Shown: in pieces, positions 58,356 to 64,000 of the stretch
How positions within the stretch are numbered: position 1 is the first letter of the stretch
Layout: every line of letters starts with the position of its first letter
Assembly (NCBI RefSeq): GCF_013868415.1
Contig: NZ_JACEMT010000052.1
Location: forward strand, 1-64,000
Origin: Marinobacterium marinum
GTDB taxonomy: Bacteria; Pseudomonadota; Gammaproteobacteria; Pseudomonadales; Balneatricaceae
Length of the DNA stretch: 64,000 nucleotides
Direction of reading: 5' to 3'
The notes under the pieces: model-generated
Told to the model about the DNA's origin: nothing
Databases searched by the model: none
Seen by the model: only the letters and a program-made list of their open reading frames with translations
Translations under genes and position numbers: made by a program

Positions 58356-59521
58356 CAGCAGATTACGTATTCGCGTTTATGATGCGCAATGCCGGCCAGG
58401 CGGAAGCGTCCCGTTGTACCTTCGGCAAAACGATGCTCGCCACCATCAGCGGGCACCTGATTGCGGTACAGTTGCAGATATTCGTCATGCTCGATTTCAC
58501 GACGTGCCGCCAGCAACGCCTGGTGATATTCCGTGTGCAGTGCCTCGCGATAGCCTGCGACGACAGTGCCGGAGAAAAACTCACCGACACAACCGGAACC
58601 GTAACTGAAAAAACCGATTCGCTTGCCGGACAGGTCTTCCTCGGTGTTCTCCAGCAGAGACGTCAGACCGATATACATGGAGGCCGTGTAACTGTTGCCG
58701 ATGATGCGGTTGTAGAGCAGCGTGTCACTGATCTGGGCTTCCTGCTCATCGGCCGACAGACCGACCTTATTGTGACGTACCAGCTGCTGATGCGCTTTCT
58801 GCGCCATGCGGCTGAACGGCAGGTGATAGCAGAAGCGACTGAAATCGCCGAAGGCCAGATCACTGACGTCGCGGAAGTTGTCCCAGGCCTTTTTCAGCGC
58901 CTTGAGATAAATCTTGGTGGAGTACTTGCCGTCAACCAGGGCGGTGGAGCGATAGTTGGGGCGCCAGAAGTCCATCACATCTTCGGTATGGTTACCCACT
59001 TCAGGATCGATACTGACCAGGCGTGGATTACTGGCGATCAACATCGCCACGGCACCACAGCCCTGAGTTGCCTCTCCCGGCGTATCCAGGTCGTAGCGGG
59101 CAATATCGGAGGCGATCACCAGCACCTTGCAATCCGGTTTGCGGGCCACCAGAGCACAGGCCATCTGCAAGGCTGCGGTCGCGCTATAACAGGCCTGCTT
59201 GAGTTCAACCACTCGGCAGTTACTGCTCAGCCCCAGCAAGCGGTGAACATAAATACCGGCCGCCTTGGACTGGTCGATACCGGTTTCGGTCGCAAACAGC
59301 AGCGTGCTGACCGCTTCGGGACCGACCCGCTCAATCAGCGGCAGTGCGGCACTGGACGCCATGGTGACAATATCTTCATCGGGCGCCGCCATACCCATCT
59401 TTTCCTGACCGATACCGGTGTAGTACTTTTCAGGGTCCGTCCCCTGTACTTCAGCCAGCGTCTTCAAATCAAGATAGTAGTTGGAGGTGTAAAAGCTGAT
59501 TTCGTCAATACCAACGGACAT
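58355..59521 (-). CDS. mvaS: hydroxymethylglutaryl-CoA synthase
   Basis: A 388-residue thiolase-superfamily enzyme that condenses acetyl-CoA and acetoacetyl-CoA to HMG-CoA. The catalytic triad is visible: Glu79 (LFATETGID), Cys111 (ELKQACYSATAAL) and His232 (FCYHLPFSRM). GNSYTASMYIGLTSLL and FFSYGSGCVGEFFSG complete the signature. The length fits bacterial MvaS. It is 15 bp after fni. Confidence 0.96.
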   Translation of the reverse strand: MSVGIDEISFYTSNYYLDLKTLAEVQGTDPEKYYTGIGQEKMGMAAPDEDIVTMASSAALPLIERVGPEAVSTLLFATETGIDQSKAAGIYVHRLLGLSSNCRVVELKQACYSATAALQMACALVARKPDCKVLVIASDIARYDLDTPGEATQGCGAVAMLIASNPRLVSIDPEVGNHTEDVMDFWRPNYRSTALVDGKYSTKIYLKALKKAWDNFRDVSDLAFGDFSRFCYHLPFSRMAQKAHQQLVRHNKVGLSADEQEAQISDTLLYNRIIGNSYTASMYIGLTSLLENTEEDLSGKRIGFFSYGSGCVGEFFSGTVVAGYREALHTEYHQALLAARREIEHDEYLQLYRNQVPADGGEHRFAEGTTGRFRLAGIAHHKREYVIC

Positions 59522-59536
59522 ACTAGGCCAGGGTCC

Positions 59537-60565
59537 TCAACGCTCTTGGACAATAAGCGCCCTGTTTCGGAACAGCGCCGACATATCCGGCGTACCGAGC
59601 AGAAACATCGCAGTGATAAATTCCCGCCGCAACCGCTCAATCACAGCTACCACGGCTTCGGCAGATTCCATCGCCGGCTGCAGCAGGGGGGCAGCCATAC
59701 CGCACAGCGAGGCGCCGAGTATAACAGATTTGACCATATCAATCCCATCTCTGAGCCCCCCGCTGGCAATCAATGTTGCCCGATCCAGAAACGGCGCCGC
59801 CTGCTGCAGTGCCAGTGGCGTTGGCAACCCCCAATCCTGGAACCGCAGACCGATATCACTGCCGTCATGACGCCGGTGGTGTTCGATCCGACTCCAGGAG
59901 GTCCCGCCACTGCCGGCCAGATCAAAGTATTGAATGCCCTGCGACAGACCCAGTGCAATATCGGCTGCCGACAGCCCGGCACCCACCTCTTTCAGCAAAA
60001 CCGGAACGCCAAGCTGACGCCCCACCTCGCCGATGCGGTCGGCGATACCGCGAAAGTCGGTATCGCCTTCCGGCTGCACCGCTTCCTGCAGCGGATTGAG
60101 GTGGAAATAGAGCGCATCGGCTGCGAGGATATCGACGGCTCGCCGACACTGGTCAAGATCGAAACCATAGTTGAGCTGCACCCCGCCGACGTTACCGATC
60201 AGCACCGTGCTCGGCGCATGCTCACGCAGGGCGAAGCTGGCCTCGGCCGCCGGATGAGTGAACATCACCCGCTGGGAGCCCACTGCCATCGCCACCTGAC
60301 AGCGCTCGGCCGCGATCGCCAGATTGGTGTTGATGGTACGCACCAGCTCATGGTCACCGCCGGTCATTGACGAAACCAGCAACGGAAAGCTGAGTCGCTT
60401 ACCGAGGAAGTCGGTCGACGGATCGATCTCATCCAGTGCCAGCTCAGGCAACGCCCGGTTGGTCAGCAGAATACGATCAAACCAGTGGCCATGACGGTCC
60501 GTTTCAGGGTCACGCTCAATGGCTCGGATATGCTCGATCTTGCGCTCGTTGGTCGGGTCGGTCAT
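59537..60565 (-). CDS. fni: isopentenyl-diphosphate delta-isomerase, type II (FMN)
   Basis: A 342-residue TIM-barrel flavoenzyme that interconverts IPP and DMAPP. Motifs: RKIEHIRAIERDPETD, FPLLVSSMTGGDHELV, MAVGSQRV, ALYFHLNPLQEAVQPEGDTDF, VLLKEVGAGLS, DLAGSGGTSWSRIEHHR, IASGGLRDGIDMVKS. The type II enzyme is typical for bacteria using the mevalonate route. It overlaps the mvaA stop as TAATG. Confidence 0.96.
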   Translation of the reverse strand: MTDPTNERKIEHIRAIERDPETDRHGHWFDRILLTNRALPELALDEIDPSTDFLGKRLSFPLLVSSMTGGDHELVRTINTNLAIAAERCQVAMAVGSQRVMFTHPAAEASFALREHAPSTVLIGNVGGVQLNYGFDLDQCRRAVDILAADALYFHLNPLQEAVQPEGDTDFRGIADRIGEVGRQLGVPVLLKEVGAGLSAADIALGLSQGIQYFDLAGSGGTSWSRIEHHRRHDGSDIGLRFQDWGLPTPLALQQAAPFLDRATLIASGGLRDGIDMVKSVILGASLCGMAAPLLQPAMESAEAVVAVIERLRREFITAMFLLGTPDMSALFRNRALIVQER

Positions 60566-61602
60566 TACCGCTCCAGTTTAATATGGGCTTCCATCAACTC
60601 GCCCGGATTCGTCTGCGCAGCCAGCAATGACAGTTCTCCACACAGTACGGTCGCCGCACAGATGGCGGCCAGGCGGCGCGCATTGGCGCCCGGCTCACGG
60701 ACTTCCTTGCAGCCAAGCTGGCGCAGGTTGTCTTCAACAAAGTCGATTCCCTTGCCGTTGCCCACCGAGCCCACAATCAGGTTAGGCAGCGTACAGGAGA
60801 AATAGAGATCACCATCACGGACTTCCGCGTGTACAACCCCCTGAGAGCCCTCAATGATATTGGCCGCATCCTGCCCTGTCGCCAGATAGAACGCCAGCAA
60901 CATGTTGGCATAGTGAGCGTTGGCACTGCGCAACCCACCGGCCATCAACGTGCCGATCAGGTTTTTCTTGATATTAAGATCCACCACTTTTTCCGGCGTG
61001 GTCTTGAGCCTGCGTGCACAGATTTCACGCGGAATAAGGATTTCGCTGACCACATACTTGCCGCGACCAAGAATGCCGTTAACGGCCGTGGCCTTCTTGT
61101 CGGAACAGTAGTTGGCGGAGATCGAGGAGTAACGCAGCTGTGGATACTCGGTCAGAATCCAGGGAATAAGTTTATCCGCTGCATTAGTGACCATGTTATG
61201 GCCGGAGGCATCACCGGTGGTGAACTCCAAACGCAGGTAAATCAGATTGCCAACAATCTGGCTGTGCATATCGATCAGTTTGGCAAAACGACTGCTGGTG
61301 GCAACCACGGCATTGAGATCATCCTGACGTGCCTTGATCGACTGTAGCGCCTGGTGTGCCGCCAGAGCATCATCGGCCTCCAGCAGAATGGAACGGGTCA
61401 TCCGCTCATCCACCACCGTGGTGACAATTCCCCTTTCCGTCAGATTCGAAACGCGAGCACCACGACCGACCGAGGGCCACAGTGGCGTCTCATAGGTTGC
61501 AAGGGGCACGCTGAGCTTCTCGTCGACGACATCACCGCTGATCTTGATCGGCCCGACCCAGCGCATCGGGATCGGCGCTTCCAGTATTTTGTGTGACTTC
61601 AT
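60565..61602 (-). CDS. mvaA: hydroxymethylglutaryl-CoA reductase, soluble
   Basis: A 345-residue reductase without membrane domain that makes mevalonate from HMG-CoA. Catalytic regions: PMRWVGPIKISGD, the glutamate in TTVVDERMTRS, FTTGDASGHNMVTNAADK, the lysine in YCSDKKATAVNGILGRGK, and GLRSANAHYANMLLAFYLATGQDAANI. ATG 61602 (AAAGGA upstream) is chosen, as the longer frame adds 15 codons that run through the leader hairpin. It is the first gene of the mevalonate operon and the usual control point. Confidence 0.93.
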   Translation of the reverse strand: MKSHKILEAPIPMRWVGPIKISGDVVDEKLSVPLATYETPLWPSVGRGARVSNLTERGIVTTVVDERMTRSILLEADDALAAHQALQSIKARQDDLNAVVATSSRFAKLIDMHSQIVGNLIYLRLEFTTGDASGHNMVTNAADKLIPWILTEYPQLRYSSISANYCSDKKATAVNGILGRGKYVVSEILIPREICARRLKTTPEKVVDLNIKKNLIGTLMAGGLRSANAHYANMLLAFYLATGQDAANIIEGSQGVVHAEVRDGDLYFSCTLPNLIVGSVGNGKGIDFVEDNLRQLGCKEVREPGANARRLAAICAATVLCGELSLLAAQTNPGELMEAHIKLER

Positions 61603-61626
61603 GCTCGGCGCATCCTTTAAATAGAA

Positions 61627-61652
61627 AAGGGCTGCCCAGCCGGACAACCCTT
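61627..61652 (-). terminator. attenuator-like hairpin in the mvaA leader
   Basis: On the minus strand, AAGGGTTG (61652-61645) pairs with CAGCCCTT (61634-61627), eight pairs with one G-U, around a 10-nt loop, followed by TTTTCTATTT. It lies between the proposed promoter and the mvaA ribosome site, the position of a transcription attenuator. No leader peptide or known riboswitch is recognised. Confidence 0.55.
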
Positions 61653-61674
61653 CGAAAGATCTAAGGCTGCGCGA

Positions 61675-61704
61675 ATTTTAAGCCACCCACACCGAGGGAT
61701 GCAA
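61675..61704 (-). promoter_or_regulatory. candidate mevalonate operon promoter
   Basis: On the minus strand, TTGCAT (61704-61699) and TAAAAT (61680-61675) are 18 bp apart, after the argG terminator and about 73 bp before mvaA. This would give a leader of about 65 nt containing the hairpin above. Confidence 0.45.
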
Positions 61705-61762
61705 TTATTGCACACCAACACCCGCCGCCAAGGTGCCTGACCTGAATCTGCGTACAATTGAA

Positions 61763-61795
61763 AAAGCCCATGCAGGCAAAACCTGCATGGGCTTT
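61763..61795 (-). terminator. argG intrinsic terminator
   Basis: On the minus strand, AAAGCCCATGCAGG (61795-61782) pairs with CCTGCATGGGCTTT (61776-61763), 14 bp around a 5-nt loop, followed by a T-rich tail. It lies 21 bp after the argG stop and separates argG from the mevalonate operon. Confidence 0.9.
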
Positions 61796-61815
61796 CGGAA
61801 CACTTCCGGAGCAAA

Positions 61816-63042
61816 TCAGTCGTCCAGCAGGTTACGTCCCTTACCGGCGGCAATGCGCATGCGCAGTGCGTTCAACTTGATAAAGCCTTCCGCGTCCTGC
61901 TGGTTGTAGGAACCGGCATCGTCTTCGAAGGTTGCGATGCTTTCGTCGAACAGGCTGTCTTCGGAACGACGGCCCACGGCGGACACGCTGCCCTTGTACA
62001 GTTTGACGCGCACATCACCGTTCACGTTGCGCTGGCTGTAGTCGATCAGCTGCTGCAGCATTTTGCGCTCTTCAGACCACCAGAAGCCGTTGTAGATAAT
62101 TTTCGCGTAGCGTGGCATCAGTTCGTCTTTCAGATGCGCCGCTTCACGATCCAGCGTCAGCGATTCAATCGCACGGTGCGCCTTCAGCATGATGGTGCCC
62201 CCCGGCGTCTCGTAACAGCCGCGTGACTTCATACCGACAAAACGGTTTTCAACGATATCCAGACGCCCCACCCCATTGGCACCGCCAACCTTGTTCAGGT
62301 ATTCCAACACGGTAGCCGGAGACATTTCCTGACCGTCAATGGCAACGATATCACCCTTGCTATAGGTCAGCGTCAGGTAAGTCGGCTCATCGGGCGCCTG
62401 TTCCGGGCTGACACTCCAACGCCACATGTCGTCTTCGGCTTCAGCCCAGGGATCTTCCAGAATGCCGCCTTCATACGAAATGTGCAGCAGGTTGGCATCC
62501 ATGGAGTAGGGAGACTTTTTCTTGCTGGAGCTGAAGTCCACCGGGATGTCACGCTCTTCACAGTAGGCCATCAGCGTTTCACGGGATGTCAGATCCCATT
62601 CACGCCAGGGAGCGATCACCTGTACGCCCGGCTTCAGCGCATAGGCGCCCAGCTCGAAACGCACCTGGTCGTTACCCTTGCCGGTCGCACCGTGAGAAAT
62701 CGCATCGGCACCGGTTTCGTTGGCAATCTCGATCAGACGCTTGGCAATCAGCGGACGGGCGATGGAGGTACCCAGCAGGTACTCGCCTTCGTAAATGGTA
62801 TTGGCACGGAACATCGGGAAAACGTAGTCACGTACAAACTCTTCACGCAGGTCTTCGATGTAGATTTCCTTGACGCCCAAGGCTTCGGCCTTGGCACGCG
62901 CAGGTTCCACTTCTTCACCCTGACCCAGGTCGGCCGTAAAGGTTACGACCTCGCAGTTATAGGTATCCTGCAACCAGCGTACGATTACAGAAGTATCCAG
63001 ACCGCCTGAGTACGCCAGAACGACCTTTTTAATATCGGACAT
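61816..63042 (-). CDS. argG: argininosuccinate synthase
   Basis: A 408-residue enzyme that joins citrulline and aspartate with ATP in arginine synthesis. The P-loop [12 protein letters not shown] (8-19), [30 protein letters not shown] and DVTFSS-like active-site segments are canonical. The length is standard. The neighbour motY is the same as in P. aeruginosa. It is monocistronic by its terminator. Confidence 0.99.
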   Translation of the reverse strand: MSDIKKVVLAYSGGLDTSVIVRWLQDTYNCEVVTFTADLGQGEEVEPARAKAEALGVKEIYIEDLREEFVRDYVFPMFRANTIYEGEYLLGTSIARPLIAKRLIEIANETGADAISHGATGKGNDQVRFELGAYALKPGVQVIAPWREWDLTSRETLMAYCEERDIPVDFSSSKKKSPYSMDANLLHISYEGGILEDPWAEAEDDMWRWSVSPEQAPDEPTYLTLTYSKGDIVAIDGQEMSPATVLEYLNKVGGANGVGRLDIVENRFVGMKSRGCYETPGGTIMLKAHRAIESLTLDREAAHLKDELMPRYAKIIYNGFWWSEERKMLQQLIDYSQRNVNGDVRVKLYKGSVSAVGRRSEDSLFDESIATFEDDAGSYNQQDAEGFIKLNALRMRIAAGKGRNLLDD

Positions 63043-63161
63043 GTTGCTGCTCCAGAAACAATTGCCGGCCGAACACCATGATCGACCGGCCGCTAAGATT
63101 CACTCGGCACAAGTGACATTAATATATCAGAAAGCCCCGCCCCGCTGAACTGTTGCGCACA

Positions 63162-64000
63162 CTAGTCGCGTTCAAGGCGAATCGCCACACGGCGGTTACG
63201 GGCTCGATTTTCTGCACTGGAATTGGGCACAACCGGGTAGCGCTCTCCATGAAAGCGGGTGATGATCATTTCCTCCGGTATGCCCTGACTGCGCAGATAA
63301 CGGCTCACTTCCTCCGCTCGCTGTTTGGACAGGTCACGGTTGAGCAAACGGCGACCATAGTTATCTGAATGACCATCCACATAGATGGACTTCACGCTGT
63401 CGTCCGTTTTCACGTACAGCGCAATCAGGTCCAGCCGCTCGCGAGTGGCATCCGACAGACGCCAGGTAGCGGACGGAAAGAGCACGGCAGTACGCGCCAC
63501 CTGGCGATAGTTCACCGGCAGCAGCGTTGTCAGACACCCAAGATAGTCATCATAGGCCGACTGGAAGTTGGCGGCCGAGATGCCGACCTCGACCGGCTCG
63601 CCGCTGCTGAACCAGTGCGCACTGGAGAAGGTCGGAGTCATGCCGCGGTGCAACGCAACCAACATCTGATTTGCCGCTTCACTGCTCAGCGCCAGCGCGC
63701 CGCCTTCCTCGACCTTGACTCGTGCAATATTGAACGGCGCCACGCCCGGTTGCCAGGAAGATGCCCGTGCCATCAACAGCACCTCCCCCGCCAGCTGATC
63801 CTGCTGGGTCGGCCGCAAGACAAAACGCAACGACTCCCCGGCCTCATGTTCGAACAGGGCCTGCCCAAACGCGGGCACCTGCTGGCTGAGGCGGCAAAAG
63901 AAGCGTGATGTTTCCATCTCCCATACCGATTCGTCTATCGATGCCCGAAACACCACGGCCTGCGCCCAGCCCGGCATCAACAGCAGCAGTAACAGGACCA
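63162..64000 (-). CDS. motY: flagellar stator-associated protein MotY (5' end outside the window)
   Basis: A partial gene with 279 visible residues, whose start codon lies beyond base 64000. The visible N-terminus (VLLLLLMPGWAQA) is the end of a signal peptide. The MotY N-terminal domain follows, with CRLSQQVPAFGQALF, SSWQPG, PTFSSAHWF and YDDYLGCLTTLLP. The C-terminal OmpA-type peptidoglycan-binding domain has VDGHSDNYGRRLLNRDLSKQRAEEVSRYL and NRARNRRVAIRLE. MotY forms the T-ring that anchors stators of sodium-type flagella, so the host is probably polarly flagellated. Position next to argG matches Pseudomonas. Confidence 0.88.
   Translation of the reverse strand, partial: VLLLLLLMPGWAQAVVFRASIDESVWEMETSRFFCRLSQQVPAFGQALFEHEAGESLRFVLRPTQQDQLAGEVLLMARASSWQPGVAPFNIARVKVEEGGALALSSEAANQMLVALHRGMTPTFSSAHWFSSGEPVEVGISAANFQSAYDDYLGCLTTLLPVNYRQVARTAVLFPSATWRLSDATRERLDLIALYVKTDDSVKSIYVDGHSDNYGRRLLNRDLSKQRAEEVSRYLRSQGIPEEMIITRFHGERYPVVPNSSAENRARNRRVAIRLERD

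Noticed and set aside
58337..60370. 677-codon plus-strand open frame opposite mvaS and fni
   Set aside because: It spans two genuine, motif-complete genes on the minus strand. The frame is open only because of third-position G+C bias.

Overview
The window reads as chromosomal DNA of a marine-type gammaproteobacterium. Its synteny is partly Pseudomonas-like: thrS-infC-rpmI-rplT-pheST-ihfA-merR, argG next to motY, a split aruF/aruG arginine succinyltransferase, and a large NAD-dependent glutamate dehydrogenase. It also carries a complete mevalonate operon, which most gammaproteobacteria lack. An Oceanospirillales (Marinobacterium-like) host is my best guess. This rests on gene content only.

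Region 1, about 1-13,700, is a mobile defence island next to a tRNA-Pro(GGG) gene. It holds a small serine recombinase, a complete type I restriction-modification system (hsdR, hsdS, hsdM) led by a WYL-domain regulator, and three accessory genes between hsdS and hsdR (DUF2971, a C-terminally truncated RhuM-like gene, an Abi_2 abortive-infection gene). An excisionase-like gene and a tyrosine integrase face the tRNA. The island is full of the 8-bp palindrome TTGTACAA: I count thirteen copies between 1,500 and 11,492, five of them upstream of the WYL gene, and saw none elsewhere.

Region 2, 13.8-20.1 kb, is one co-directional unit: a thermostable-haemolysin/GNAT-like protein, an AMP-forming ligase with an altered A10 motif, a haem-oxygenase-like putative di-iron oxidase, a short-chain dehydrogenase, a TPR protein and a QseBC-type two-component system. 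It looks like an uncharacterised small-molecule or lipid pathway. Region 3, 20.1-27.5 kb, is the translation cluster on the minus strand, with infC starting at a rare AUC/AUA-type codon and attenuator-like hairpins before rpmI and pheS.

Region 4, 27.7-44.4 kb, is arginine, ornithine and glutamate catabolism: astC, an M20 hydrolase, aruF, aruG, astD and astB (no astE is visible), a divergent ArgR-like AraC/GlxA regulator, an ornithine-racemase-like gene, an NhaC antiporter and NAD-glutamate dehydrogenase. Together they would take L- and possibly D-ornithine and arginine to glutamate and 2-oxoglutarate. Region 5, 44.7-52 kb, is a LysR-controlled 5-oxoproline/D-glutamate module: a YcsI-type D-glutamate cyclase-like protein, a three-part TRAP transporter and the 5-oxoprolinase PxpABC. 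After it come good NtrC-type sites and a sigma-54-like promoter before a 68-residue protein.

Region 6, 52.5-64 kb, holds a membrane aspartic protease, DNA polymerase II translationally coupled to the mevalonate operon (mvaA-fni-mvaS-two GHMP kinases-mvaD), argG, and motY running off the right edge.
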